In this document: piece after piece, positions 27,800 through 36,363 of the stretch
Layout of the letters: every line of letters starts with the position of its first letter
How positions within the stretch are numbered: position 1 is the stretch's first letter
From: Orbaceae bacterium ESL0727
GTDB taxonomy: Bacteria; Pseudomonadota; Gammaproteobacteria; Enterobacterales; Orbaceae
DNA: 64,000 nucleotides
Direction: 5' to 3'
Assembly: GCA_029433345.1 (NCBI GenBank)
Contig: JAQTHY010000002.1
Span: forward strand, 1 to 64,000
Made by a program: the position numbers and the translations under genes
Notes under the pieces: generated by a model
The model's input: the letters and a program-made list of their open reading frames with translations, nothing else
Told to the model about the DNA's origin: nothing
Database searches by the model: none

Positions 27800-27826
27800 T
27801 TTTAAGATAATTTTTGGCAGGTAAAT

Positions 27827-29605
27827 ATGATAAACCCAAACATTCGTGATTATTTGAACGGTGTTGCTATCAAGTTGGATAGTGTTAGTCATGGCGAACG
27901 TGGCGCAATATTAGACGCAGCACAGGCATTTTTGGGTTATTCACGGCAAACTATTTATCGACAATTAAAACAATTATGCGGTTGGTCCAGCGAACGTAAG
28001 ACGAGAGTTGATAAAGGAAAAATGTCAGTACAAACAGATTCATTGCTGGCACTTGCGGCGATGAGCCGTGAATCAGTGAGAGATAATGGCAAGCAAACGC
28101 TGTTTACTACAACGGCACGCGGTATTCTTGAACAAAATGGGCATGAAATTAATGTGAGTAATGCAACACTAAACCGTTTAATGCGTCAACGTAAACTGAA
28201 TGTGAAGGCGCAAAAACAGGCAAATCCAGTGCAAACATTACGAGCATTGCACCCGAACTATGTGCATGAAATAGATCCGTCATTATGTTTGATTTATTAC
28301 ATGAAGAATAAGCAACACATTATGCGTGACCGAGATTTTTATAAAAATAAACTCGAAAATTACGCAAAAGTGAAATACAAAGTTTGGCGTTATACGCTCT
28401 ATGACCGAGCCAGCGGCATGATTATTCCCTGGTACGTTGAAGCCGCGGGCGAAAATCAACATAGTTTATTCCAGTTCTTAATGTTTGCCTGGGGCAAACA
28501 AGAAGGTCGACTGTTCCATGGTGTGCCTCAATTAATCTATTGGGATAAAGGTTCGGCTAATACATCAAGTGCGATTAAGAATTTACTAGATCACCTTGAA
28601 GTAAAGTACTTCGAACATGAGGCAGGTAATGCACGTGCAAAGGGTGGGGTTGAGAATGCCAATAATCTCATCGAAACACAGTTCGAAAGCCGTTTAAAGT
28701 TCCAACCCGTTAGTAGTATTGAGGAATTAAATCACTCCGCAATGGCTTGGGCGGAAGCGTATAACGCAAATTGTTTACCAGGGCAAGATACTCGTTTACG
28801 CCGTGTTGGTTTAAATGAACCGACATCACGGCAAAGCCTATGGCAAAAAATCACTGCTGAACAATTACGCTTATTGCCATCGGTAGAAATTTGCCAAGCA
28901 CTAATGGCAAGCAAAGAACAGGTACGACAAGTACGCCCTGATTTGACGATTACGTTTAAACATCCGCAGGCGGATAACTCACAAATCTATCATTTAAAGG
29001 ATTTTGATGGTATCACAGCAAAAGATAAAGTGACTATTCGGGCACTAGTTTACGGCGACTGTGCCATTCAAATTGAAGTACCACGTTATGATGGTGAAGC
29101 ATTAATTTATCGTGCTGAACCTGACCGCAATTACGACGAGTTTGGCCAACATTTAGATGCCCCCATTATTGGCACCGAGTTTAAATCCAAAGGTGATACG
29201 GCAATTGAGCACGCAGCGAAAGCAATGGATGCGATAGCTTACCCTAATATGACAGCGGATGAAATCAAAAAGGCTAAACAGAAACAAGTGGCGCCGTTCG
29301 GTGGCAAATTGGATACTTTAAGTTATTTAAAAAATATTGATCATCCACTTTACTTAGTCGGCAAAGGTAATGAAATTGCGACACCGGAGCACTTAAAACC
29401 CGCTCCGACACTATTAACACTAACGGCTGCATTAATGCGAATAACAGTAGAGATCGGTCGCAGATTAACTAAAGATGAAAATAAATGGTTATCTGCTCGC
29501 TATGCAAGTGGTGTGCCAGAAGAAGCCCTAGAATCACTTATTCGTTCATTTACAACACCTATTATTGTCGGCAATGGTACAACCGGTTTTAGGAGTATTA
29601 AATAA
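27827..29605 (+). CDS. Transposase (MuA-like, BcepMu TnpA group)
   Basis: 592 residues. N-terminal helix-turn-helix (YSRQTIYRQLKQLCG near 40). RNase H-like core with acidic triad Asp150 (HEIDPS), Asp240 (YWDKGSA) and Glu276 (KGGVENA), a D-35-E spacing. A Mu C-type barrel follows near 400-450. It recognises the prophage ends, cuts and joins them during integration and replicative transposition. Intact, so the phage may still transpose. ATG of the next gene overlaps the stop by 1 base. Confidence 0.93.
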   Translation: MINPNIRDYLNGVAIKLDSVSHGERGAILDAAQAFLGYSRQTIYRQLKQLCGWSSERKTRVDKGKMSVQTDSLLALAAMSRESVRDNGKQTLFTTTARGILEQNGHEINVSNATLNRLMRQRKLNVKAQKQANPVQTLRALHPNYVHEIDPSLCLIYYMKNKQHIMRDRDFYKNKLENYAKVKYKVWRYTLYDRASGMIIPWYVEAAGENQHSLFQFLMFAWGKQEGRLFHGVPQLIYWDKGSANTSSAIKNLLDHLEVKYFEHEAGNARAKGGVENANNLIETQFESRLKFQPVSSIEELNHSAMAWAEAYNANCLPGQDTRLRRVGLNEPTSRQSLWQKITAEQLRLLPSVEICQALMASKEQVRQVRPDLTITFKHPQADNSQIYHLKDFDGITAKDKVTIRALVYGDCAIQIEVPRYDGEALIYRAEPDRNYDEFGQHLDAPIIGTEFKSKGDTAIEHAAKAMDAIAYPNMTADEIKKAKQKQVAPFGGKLDTLSYLKNIDHPLYLVGKGNEIATPEHLKPAPTLLTLTAALMRITVEIGRRLTKDENKWLSARYASGVPEEALESLIRSFTTPIIVGNGTTGFRSIK

Positions 29606-30837
29606 TGATCAAACTAAAAACAGTAATGAAAAAATTCAATATTAAGCAAACTCAACTTGCTAAACATATTGATTTCAAAGGTAATTCGATTAGCCCAGCT
29701 GTGATTAATCTAATTATTAATCATAACCAGTGGCCAAAATCGATTGAACGTTCGACACTTGAGCCAAGAATTGAAAAAGCATTATCAACACTTGGTTTAG
29801 CTAAAGAATATTTAATTGATATTTTTGTTGAAGAAACTGACACAGCCGAAATCTTGGCGGACAACGCTGTGCCAGTTGACTCAAATAAACAAACAAAGGA
29901 GTCAGTATATATGTTACTACGAAAACAGACAATAAATCGAGATGCAAAAGCACATTTTCGCATTCCACGTGATCCATTCACGGATGAAATGTTTGATGAT
30001 GCGGATGTTTACCTCTCTGATGATATTCGCTACGTTCGTGCAGCTATGCGACAGACTGCAAAACATGGTGGAATGTTGGCAGTAATTGGGGAATCAGGCA
30101 GCGGTAAAACCACTTTACGGCACGATTTGATTGATTGGATCAATATCAATCATGAACCAATTACTGTAATTGAACCTTATGTTTTAGGGCTTGAAGATAA
30201 CGAAGTAAAAGGGAAATCACTCAAAAGTATGGATATTAGCAGTGCGATTATTAATGCTATTGATCCACAGGCTAAACCGAAACGTAGCGCAGAAGCAAGG
30301 GCAAGACAGATGCATACATTACTTAAAAATAGTGCACTATCAGGGCGTAAGCATCTATTAATTATTGAAGAAGCTCATGGGTTACCGATTCCAACCCTTA
30401 AACATTTAAAGCGTTTTTATGAGCTGCAAGAAGGTTTTAAGAAATTGCTAGCAATTATCTTAATCGGACAAACCGAGTTACAAACCAAACTTTCTGAATA
30501 TAACCCAGAAGTACGTGAAGTTGTACAACGCTGCGAAATCGTCAATCTCAAACCACTAGATTTTAAAGTCGAAGAGTACGTGCAACATAAATTTGCTCGC
30601 ATTGAGATAGATTATAAAACACTTTTCGATGCTAGTGCATTTACTGAAATCATCAATCGTTTGCGAGTTGTTTCAAGCAAACGTGGTAGCACAGAACAAC
30701 AGATCCGTTCACTTTGTTACCCACTGGCAGTAAACAATTTAATATCGGGCGCATTAAATCTGGCAGCACGAATTAGTGCGCCGATTGTAACCGGGGAAAT
30801 TATTTGTGAATGCATCAAGGATCGGGGGAATGTGTAA
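29605..30837 (+). CDS. Transposition target protein, AAA+ ATPase (MuB-like)
   Basis: 410 residues. N-terminal HTH (FNIKQTQLAKHIDFKG, as in MuB). Walker A GESGSGKT at 162-169, Walker B LLIIEEAH near 252-258, and a sensor-like GQTEL. Binds DNA in an ATP-dependent way and brings target DNA to the transposase. Stop overlaps next start (TAATG). Confidence 0.92.
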   Translation: MIKLKTVMKKFNIKQTQLAKHIDFKGNSISPAVINLIINHNQWPKSIERSTLEPRIEKALSTLGLAKEYLIDIFVEETDTAEILADNAVPVDSNKQTKESVYMLLRKQTINRDAKAHFRIPRDPFTDEMFDDADVYLSDDIRYVRAAMRQTAKHGGMLAVIGESGSGKTTLRHDLIDWININHEPITVIEPYVLGLEDNEVKGKSLKSMDISSAIINAIDPQAKPKRSAEARARQMHTLLKNSALSGRKHLLIIEEAHGLPIPTLKHLKRFYELQEGFKKLLAIILIGQTELQTKLSEYNPEVREVVQRCEIVNLKPLDFKVEEYVQHKFARIEIDYKTLFDASAFTEIINRLRVVSSKRGSTEQQIRSLCYPLAVNNLISGALNLAARISAPIVTGEIICECIKDRGNV

Positions 30838-31111
30838 TGACTAACAATCAAATTATTAGTAATAGCTTAGACTCGGTTAATCGAGCCATTGCTAAATTAG
30901 TCGAAGAAAATTTGACAGTAATTGGTTTTCGCTATGATCACATCACTAAACCGACAATTGAAATTGAATATCACCCGTTTTGCGCAAAATTGATTAAAAA
31001 TGGTGCCGCAGCCTATTTTATGCACTTTTGAATTTTTACCGTTGGGGACAGTTTGAGCTAGAAACTTGTCGAGTAATTTGGAAAGAACGCGATATCAGTC
31101 GTTTACATTGA
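30837..31111 (+). pseudogene. Small early phage protein, frameshifted
   Basis: From ATG 30837 the frame gives 64 residues and stops at 31031 after AAYFMHF. One more T in the run at 31026-31029 continues in a coding-like frame: NFYRWGQFELETCRVIWKE and a stop at 31111, about 91 residues. The end pattern (GQFELE..CRVIW) is known from Mu-like phage early proteins of unknown role. Broken here, or misread. Confidence 0.6.
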
Positions 31112-31124
31112 GTGGAGATATTAA

Positions 31125-31646
31125 ATGGTTAATACCAAAAAACGAATTAAAGCGGCTGCATCTGTTTATGCTGTGCAATCAAAAGAAGAAGTGACAACCT
31201 CAATTAGAAATTTGGGTGATATCCAACGTGAATTAATCCGTTTAGAAACTGAAATGAATGACAAAATAGCGGACATTACCAATAGTTATTCTTCAACTAT
31301 TGAATTATTGAGGCTTAAATCGAATCAGTTACAAGCGGGTATTCAAATTTGGTGTGAAGCAAATCGTGATGAACTTACTAATAATGGCAAAGTTAAGTCA
31401 GCAAATCTGGTAACAGGTGAAGTTCAATGGCGTAATCGACCACCATCTTGCACTATTCGTGGTGTTGAATCTGTTATTGAGTCGTTAAAACAGCTTAACT
31501 TAACTCGATTTATTCGTACTAAAGAGGAAATTAATAAAGAAGCTATTCTTAATGAACCCAATGCAGTTATTCACGTACCTGGCATTACCATTAAAAAAGA
31601 TGTTGAAGATTTTGCAATAGTGCCATTTGAACAGGAGATTGTTTAA
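31125..31646 (+). CDS. Host-nuclease inhibitor Gam family protein
   Basis: 173 residues. IRNLGDIQRELIRLETEMND is the family start, followed by a long coiled coil to residue 75, then a small domain (GEVQWRNRPPSCTIRG). Mu Gam binds the ends of double-stranded DNA like Ku and shields phage DNA from exonucleases. Place after transposase and MuB agrees. Confidence 0.88.
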   Translation: MVNTKKRIKAAASVYAVQSKEEVTTSIRNLGDIQRELIRLETEMNDKIADITNSYSSTIELLRLKSNQLQAGIQIWCEANRDELTNNGKVKSANLVTGEVQWRNRPPSCTIRGVESVIESLKQLNLTRFIRTKEEINKEAILNEPNAVIHVPGITIKKDVEDFAIVPFEQEIV

Positions 31647-31648
31647 CT

Positions 31649-31795
31649 ATGCAACAGCAAGATTTGCAGGTTTTATACTACTTCCTATTAAGCCAAATAT
31701 CCTGCTTTATCGAATTTTGCCAGGATCGTGGCTTGTCGGAATGCGAAGCCGAACGGATTGTTGATGAGTTAGAGGAGTCATTAAATGGCAATTAA
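31649..31795 (+). CDS. Small early protein, 48 residues
   Basis: ATG 31649 to TAA 31795, with AGGAG four codons before the start inside the Gam end. Seen: LQVLYYFLLSQISCFIEFCQ, then a Glu-rich helix (ECEAERIVDELEE). Next gene starts 11 bp before its end. Tight packing supports it as a real gene. Function unknown. Confidence 0.6.
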   Translation: MQQQDLQVLYYFLLSQISCFIEFCQDRGLSECEAERIVDELEESLNGN

Positions 31796-32045
31796 ATGGA
31801 ATAAGTTCCCAGAGACCGAACCTCAAAAAGACGGACCTTGGATAGAGCCTTGTCTTGTTGTGGTGAAATATGAATCTAATAATGAAAAAATACGAACTAT
31901 TCGGTACTCATATTTTTCATTTGATAGTGATTATGGCTGTGAAACATGGGATAACGTGGATATGGATGACGAGATTGTTACTCATTGGGTTTATGTAAAA
32001 GATATTCAATTACCTAACGATAGTGAGGAACAAGAAAATGAATAA
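31785..32045 (+). CDS. Small phage protein, DUF551-like
   Basis: 86 residues. Opens IKWNKFPETEPQKDGPWI and ends HWVYVKDIQLP, resembling DUF551 proteins that often occur in phage early operons. Overlaps its neighbours on both sides (11 and 8 bp). Function unknown. Confidence 0.5.
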   Translation: MAIKWNKFPETEPQKDGPWIEPCLVVVKYESNNEKIRTIRYSYFSFDSDYGCETWDNVDMDDEIVTHWVYVKDIQLPNDSEEQENE

Positions 32046-32247
32046 ATTTTCAAATCCAATTCGTTATACACCAGATCACTACATTTCTATCAGTCACGAA
32101 CATTCATTTATGCGTGAAGTTAAAGGTCAAGGTTACGTTGATGGTAAATTATATGATGAACTCTACGCTGAATATGCAAAATTAAAATCAACTAAAACAT
32201 TAAAACAACGTCTTGTTAGTTTTTTGAGATGTTTTTATGACAAATAA
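32038..32247 (+). CDS. Small hypothetical early protein
   Basis: 69 residues from ATG 32038, with GAGG about 7 bases upstream; a start 15 bases earlier lacks a site. Seen: IRYTPDHYISISHEHSFM, then a basic helix at the C-terminus. Not recognised. Overlaps the DUF2786 gene by 11 bp. Confidence 0.5.
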   Translation: MNKFSNPIRYTPDHYISISHEHSFMREVKGQGYVDGKLYDELYAEYAKLKSTKTLKQRLVSFLRCFYDK

Positions 32248-32926
32248 TAATGAAAAGTACATTGAAAAAATCAAAAAATTATTGGCTCTAGCGAAATCAA
32301 CTAATCCACATGAGGCCGCTCTTGCTATGCAACGTGCCATTAAATTAATGACAGAACATAACATCAATTCTAATGACGTTGAATTATCAAAAATTAATGA
32401 ATCAATGGCAAAACGAACACCAACCGATGCTGAAAAACAGCCGACTTATGTAGGTATGCTTATTAACGTTATTTGTTCTTCATTTGGTGTCCAAGGTTAT
32501 TTCGATTATAACGATGAAACAAATCACACTACAGTTAGTTTTTACGGTATGAACGAACGTCCACACCTTGCTGCTTATGCCTTTGATGTGCTAGTTAGAT
32601 TGATTATTAAAGCACGAAAAGATTTTTTAAGTAGCCAAAATAAGCGACTTAAAAAGTCGACAAAAATGGCACGTGCTGATCAGTTTTGTATTGGTTGGAT
32701 TAATGGAATTTATAATGCTTTAAGTAAATTCATCATTCATGATGATGAAAATAATCTAATGAAACAATATAAACAAAAACTTGATTTAGAAGAATCAACA
32801 CTGCGTAGCGCTAAAACTTGCAATGGTGCCGACAATGCAAAATACGAAGGATATTTAGCAGGGAAAAATGTAAAGCTTAATCATGGTGTTTCAGGCTGTC
32901 ATATTTTGAAAATAGGATCGAACTAA
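32237..32926 (+). CDS. DUF2786 domain protein
   Basis: 229 residues. N-terminal KIKKLLALAKSTNPHEAALA is the DUF2786 signature; the rest (residues 60-220) includes GMNERPHLAAYAFDVLVRLI and a Lys-rich stretch. The family is common in phages and plasmids; DUF2786 has been tied to DNA-acting proteins but its role is open. Part of the early operon. Confidence 0.7.
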   Translation: MTNNNEKYIEKIKKLLALAKSTNPHEAALAMQRAIKLMTEHNINSNDVELSKINESMAKRTPTDAEKQPTYVGMLINVICSSFGVQGYFDYNDETNHTTVSFYGMNERPHLAAYAFDVLVRLIIKARKDFLSSQNKRLKKSTKMARADQFCIGWINGIYNALSKFIIHDDENNLMKQYKQKLDLEESTLRSAKTCNGADNAKYEGYLAGKNVKLNHGVSGCHILKIGSN

Positions 32927-33328
32927 ATGAAATCTAAATATATCAAATTGATTCATATTGCTAAAAAACAACTTAATTTAGATGATGAAACTTATCGTCA
33001 TCTATTATTAACGGCAACTAAAAAATCTAGTACAAAAGATATGACAGTTTGGGAACTGGAAAAAGTGATTGTAAGCCTTAAGGCTAAAGGTTTTACAGTT
33101 ATATCATCTAAAAAAGCGGGCAAAATCACAGCAACCGAACCTATGCATAAAAAAATTCGTTCTTTATGGCTTGAGTTAGCGGATGCTGGGATAGTTAAAA
33201 ATCGCTCTGAAAAAGCTATCAATACTTATGTTAAACGAATTACTGGAGTTGAGTTAATGGATTGGCTCAACCCAACTCAAACAATGAAAGTAATTGAAAG
33301 TTTGAAAAAATGGCTTGCCCGGATATAA
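32927..33328 (+). CDS. Regulatory protein GemA-like (Mu gp16, DUF1018)
   Basis: 133 residues. KYIKLIHIAKKQLNLDDETY matches the DUF1018/GemA start, and a C-terminal MDWLNPTQTMKVIESLKKWL matches the end. In Mu, GemA affects host gene expression and DNA topology. The neighbour order (DUF2786, GemA, Mor) fits. Start follows the upstream stop at once. Confidence 0.85.
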   Translation: MKSKYIKLIHIAKKQLNLDDETYRHLLLTATKKSSTKDMTVWELEKVIVSLKAKGFTVISSKKAGKITATEPMHKKIRSLWLELADAGIVKNRSEKAINTYVKRITGVELMDWLNPTQTMKVIESLKKWLARI

Positions 33329-33337
33329 GGAATCATA

Positions 33338-33847
33338 ATGAAATTATCACGTTGCCCAATTTGTCATAATGAGATCAATTTAGAAGTATTAATAGAAGAT
33401 GATGCAGGCCGGGAACTACTTACTAAAATTACTCAATTGGGTTATGGTTGTGCCCGTCCAATGGTTGCATATATCGGTTTATTTCGGACATCAAAATCAA
33501 ATTTAAGCAACTCTAGAGCAGTTAAATTAGTTACCGAAGTGCTAGATCTATATCAACCAAGCAGGCATTTGGCTCATGCGTTAAATGAAACAGTCGATAA
33601 TATCCGTGCTAAACGAACTATCGGTGAATGTAAACCCTTTAAAAATCATAATTACTTAAAATCAGTATATGAATCAACCAAACATCTATTTGCGTATACA
33701 GAACACAAGGAAGATGACAAATCACAGCGTAGTAGCAATGAAGAGTATTTTGAACAAATGTTTAAAATGAAGGCTGATTTTATTAAGTTAGACGAAAAAA
33801 TCCCAGGCGCACTAGCATGGTATAAACAAAAAATGGCAGGTAAATGA
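33338..33847 (+). CDS. Phage protein with N-terminal zinc-ribbon motif
   Basis: 169 residues. KLSRCPICHNEINLEVLIED gives one CxxC pair near the start; a second pair is not evident (single Cys at about 48). Helical middle part. Conserved between GemA and Mor in some Mu-like phages. Function unknown. Confidence 0.5.
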   Translation: MKLSRCPICHNEINLEVLIEDDAGRELLTKITQLGYGCARPMVAYIGLFRTSKSNLSNSRAVKLVTEVLDLYQPSRHLAHALNETVDNIRAKRTIGECKPFKNHNYLKSVYESTKHLFAYTEHKEDDKSQRSSNEEYFEQMFKMKADFIKLDEKIPGALAWYKQKMAGK

Positions 33848-34209
33848 TGACTAAATCGGTAATGTCAATAAAACGTCATGAGTTATTAACTCATATTGCA
33901 TCATCAGTAGAAAATGATGCAATTGATTTCGGCTTATCTGCTGACGTTGCATCACAACTTGGCGATAATGTCGCTACCACTATTTCAGAACTATTTGGCG
34001 GCCAAAATTTCACATTTCCACGCGACTACATATTCAAATTAAACCAACGTGATTTGCAAATCTACGATGAATTTAAAGGCACGAATTATGCCGAGTTAAG
34101 CCGTAAATACAACATGACCGAGCGTGGTATTAGGAAAGTCATTGATCGTGTGCATAAGCGAATGTTAAAACAAAAACAACCAGGATTATTTGATTTTTCA
34201 GAAGAGTAA
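33844..34209 (+). CDS. Middle operon activator (Mor family)
   Basis: 121 residues. The dimer part is at 20-75 (SADVASQLGDNVATTISELF), a Gly-Gly turn (FGGQNFTFPRDY), and the HTH at 88-112 (NYAELSRKYNMTERGIRKVI). Mor activates middle or late promoters of Mu. It is the last early gene, next to the prophage end, and is the probable activator of the leftward late genes. Overlaps the previous gene by 4 bp. Confidence 0.88.
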   Translation: MMTKSVMSIKRHELLTHIASSVENDAIDFGLSADVASQLGDNVATTISELFGGQNFTFPRDYIFKLNQRDLQIYDEFKGTNYAELSRKYNMTERGIRKVIDRVHKRMLKQKQPGLFDFSEE

Positions 34210-34330
34210 CAAGTAAATTTCATACAAATTTTTTAAACAATTTCTATTTCATATTCTGTAACGCTTTTTCAAAAACCAATTTCAATATTTCCCCTTTTAT
34301 TTTGATATATCCCATTTATCTCATCATTCT
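34210..34330. other. Right prophage end with inverted shared motifs
   Basis: Non-coding. The minus strand carries ATATGAAATAGAA (34254-34242), TGAAATTG (34284-34277) and GATAAATG (34320-34313), in the same inward order as at the left end. CATCA at 34322-34326 is a candidate terminus. Spacings differ between ends, as in Mu. Confidence 0.5.
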
Positions 34331-34420
34331 AGTATTAATTATCATGTTCTCTTTCGGGGTTTTCTCTGTTAGACATTTTATGAATCTATGGTAATAACAA
34401 CATTAATCGTTGTGATAATC

Positions 34421-34479
34421 AAAAAAAGTAACAAGAGGGCAGCACATCAGCTAAACGGTTGGTGAAGTCGTCCCTCTTG
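34421..34479 (-). terminator. Intrinsic terminator with a long loop
   Basis: Minus strand: CAAGAGGG (34479-34472) pairs perfectly with CCCTCTTG (34439-34432) around a 32-base loop, with outer GTAAC/GTTAC complements, then T7 (34427-34421). It should end the amidohydrolase operon. The loop is unusually long and may be structured or the end of a small RNA. Confidence 0.6.
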
Positions 34480-34493
34480 ATCGGTTTATGTTA

Positions 34494-34532
34494 CCACTAA
34501 TGATAGCAAATTCTCCTTGCTATGATTAGTGG
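34494..34532 (-). other. Strong hairpin after the amidohydrolase gene
   Basis: CCACTAAT pairs with ATTAGTGG and ATAGCAA with TTGCTAT, one mismatch between, loop of seven. No T run follows. Could be a processing or RNA-stabilising stem before the terminator at 34421. Confidence 0.5.
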
Positions 34533-34551
34533 CATTTATGCGATGAAATGA

Positions 34552-35886
34552 CTATTTATCAAAGGTGGCTAAAAATGCCAGATACTCTTCTTTGTTCATT
34601 AATGGTTTGTAATTGCTGAGTAATTCTTTGGCCTCTTTAGCATCATCGTACAGAAGATCGATAATGGTACATGCCATCATTTGTGCTGGGCGGATATAAG
34701 CCATATCTTTATCAAAAACGGTATAATCCTTACCATGCAACTGTCCCCGTATAGAACCAATCCATGGGTGGCTGACCGGCATAATATGTGATAAATCGCC
34801 GGTATCGGTACTGCCGGTTAGGTGTGGGCCAACCCAAACATTTTCATCGCCGACTAAATGTTGGGCATTTTCCCCCATTAATTTATTTAATGTTGGATCA
34901 TTATTAAGTGGCAAATAACCAGGCAGATCTTTAATTTCACAGGTTGCACCGACAGACATGGCGCCCGCTTTTAATGCGCGATTAATTCGTTCATTAGCAT
35001 CGACCATAGCAGGGACGTTACTGGCGCGGACATAGCTTTCCATTCTCACATCACTCGGGACGACATTGACTAAATCGCCACCTTGGGTAATGATTGGATG
35101 GAAGCGAATATAATCCTTTTCTTGGAAAGTATCCCGAATTGCGTTAACGCCCATCAGGCCCATCATTGCCGCATTTAGCGCATTGATACCCATATGCGGG
35201 GCCGCGGCGGCATGCGAAGATTGCCCTTTATATTTGATCATCTTACCGATAAAACCATTACTTGTGGTTGAGAGCTCGATAAAGCCATTTTTACGATCAT
35301 TCGGGACGCTAGTTAAATGGATCTGTAATGCCATGTCGATATCATCAAATTCCCCGCGCGAGATCAGTTCGGGTTTACCACCGATATATTTGATTTTTTT
35401 CTCTTCAATTAAGCGACTACGATAAGCGATTTCAACATATTCTTCAGCGGGTACCGCAAAAGGGACAACATCGCCAGACAAATAGGCCATGGCACCCGAA
35501 TCGATTAACCCCATTGTCACCGCCATCATATTAGCGATTTGGGCATTGTGACCACAGCAGTGTGCTGCGCCAGAAAGATCACTGGCGTCAGGATGATCAG
35601 GGCAGATAATGGCGTCTAGCTCACCAATAACGGCGATGCTATATTGACTCCCTTTTCCTCCTTTTAAACGACCTTTTACGCCGGTGAGAGCCAATTTATC
35701 TTTAAAAGGCACCCCTAATTGAGTAAATGTGTCTATCACCTTTTGAGCGGTTTTGGTTTCTTTATAACCAAGTTCGGGTTCGGACCAAATAGTTTCAGCC
35801 AGTGCATTAATATCAGCTTTACGGTTCTCAATGGCCTGACAAACCTTTTTTTTGAGCTCTTCTTTTGTCATCGTTGTTGTTGTCAT
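34552..35886 (-). CDS. M20 family amidohydrolase (AbgB-like)
   Basis: 444 residues. Metal-binding signature at 107-115 (AAHCCGHNAQ, His113 region), the acidic GELDAI at 88-93, PAEEYVEI near 143 with the bridging Glu pair, and the second lobe from about 210 with GQSSHAAAAPHMGINALNA. M20D enzymes cleave N-acyl or amide bonds; AbgB-type proteins act on p-aminobenzoyl-glutamate. Third gene of the operon with two membrane proteins, which suggests they import its substrate. The substrate is not decided by sequence. Confidence 0.85.
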   Translation of the reverse strand: MTTTTMTKEELKKKVCQAIENRKADINALAETIWSEPELGYKETKTAQKVIDTFTQLGVPFKDKLALTGVKGRLKGGKGSQYSIAVIGELDAIICPDHPDASDLSGAAHCCGHNAQIANMMAVTMGLIDSGAMAYLSGDVVPFAVPAEEYVEIAYRSRLIEEKKIKYIGGKPELISRGEFDDIDMALQIHLTSVPNDRKNGFIELSTTSNGFIGKMIKYKGQSSHAAAAPHMGINALNAAMMGLMGVNAIRDTFQEKDYIRFHPIITQGGDLVNVVPSDVRMESYVRASNVPAMVDANERINRALKAGAMSVGATCEIKDLPGYLPLNNDPTLNKLMGENAQHLVGDENVWVGPHLTGSTDTGDLSHIMPVSHPWIGSIRGQLHGKDYTVFDKDMAYIRPAQMMACTIIDLLYDDAKEAKELLSNYKPLMNKEEYLAFLATFDK

Positions 35887-35910
35887 AAACAGATCTCCAC
35901 CTAATATAAA

Positions 35911-36360
35911 TTAAATGACGCCTTCCCAATGAAGTGTCATTTGTGCAATTAATGCAGCAAAAATAAATGTTCCTGAAAATACCGCTAAGGATACAGGAAT
36001 AATACGCCATGAGATATGTTTAAATAGTGCTAAATCTTTACCAATCGCAAGTCCTGCATAAGCAAGCAGTGGTGTACAGACAGCAAGTAACGAAACTTGA
36101 TCGGTCATCGTTACAATCTCATTGTGATAAGGGAAAATGGGTGATGAGACCAATGCGGCGACAAGAGACACCCATAAAATTAAAGGGAATTTACCTAATC
36201 CCGGTATTTTACTGATAAGTAAGCCGACAACCGAAATAAGTACTAAAATGGCTAACGCTTGTAATGAAACGATAAAATTGACTTGATAGCCAACGCTATT
36301 ACCCGCGGCCATAATGATCGCGACAAGGATAAGTAAAAAAATAGTTTCTGAAATTTTCAC
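35911..36360 (-). CDS. Small polytopic membrane protein (DUF3100 partner)
   Basis: 149 residues, four or five membrane helices (IFLLILVAIIMAAGN; LQALAILVLISVVGLLI; PLILWVSLVAALVSS; SLLAVCTPLLAYAGLA; VSLAVFSGTFIFAALIA). Starts 3 bp after the DUF3100 gene. The two probably make one transporter. Cargo likely the substrate of the M20 enzyme; inference from the operon. Confidence 0.65.
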   Translation of the reverse strand: MKISETIFLLILVAIIMAAGNSVGYQVNFIVSLQALAILVLISVVGLLISKIPGLGKFPLILWVSLVAALVSSPIFPYHNEIVTMTDQVSLLAVCTPLLAYAGLAIGKDLALFKHISWRIIPVSLAVFSGTFIFAALIAQMTLHWEGVI

Positions 36361-36363
36361 TGT

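Larger units (their letters stand above)
1..34326. mobile_element. Mu-like (BcepMu-organised) transposable prophage
   Basis: Seen: DDE transposase plus AAA+ ATPase, Gam-, GemA- and Mor-like early genes on the + strand, and repressor, lysis, terminase, portal, capsid and tail genes on the - strand. The inverted early block resembles phage BcepMu rather than Mu itself. Head genes follow Mu order, but the tail is of siphovirus type because no sheath or baseplate genes are present. The left end lies at or just outside base 1. The right end is at or shortly after 34320; CATCA at 34322-34326 mirrors TGATG at 2-6 but no target duplication could be confirmed. About 34.3 kb, a normal size for such phages. 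Confidence 0.9.

Noticed and set aside
2-34326. 5-bp target duplication at TGATG/CATCA
   Set aside because: Only one base is visible left of the candidate end and it does not match the right flank.
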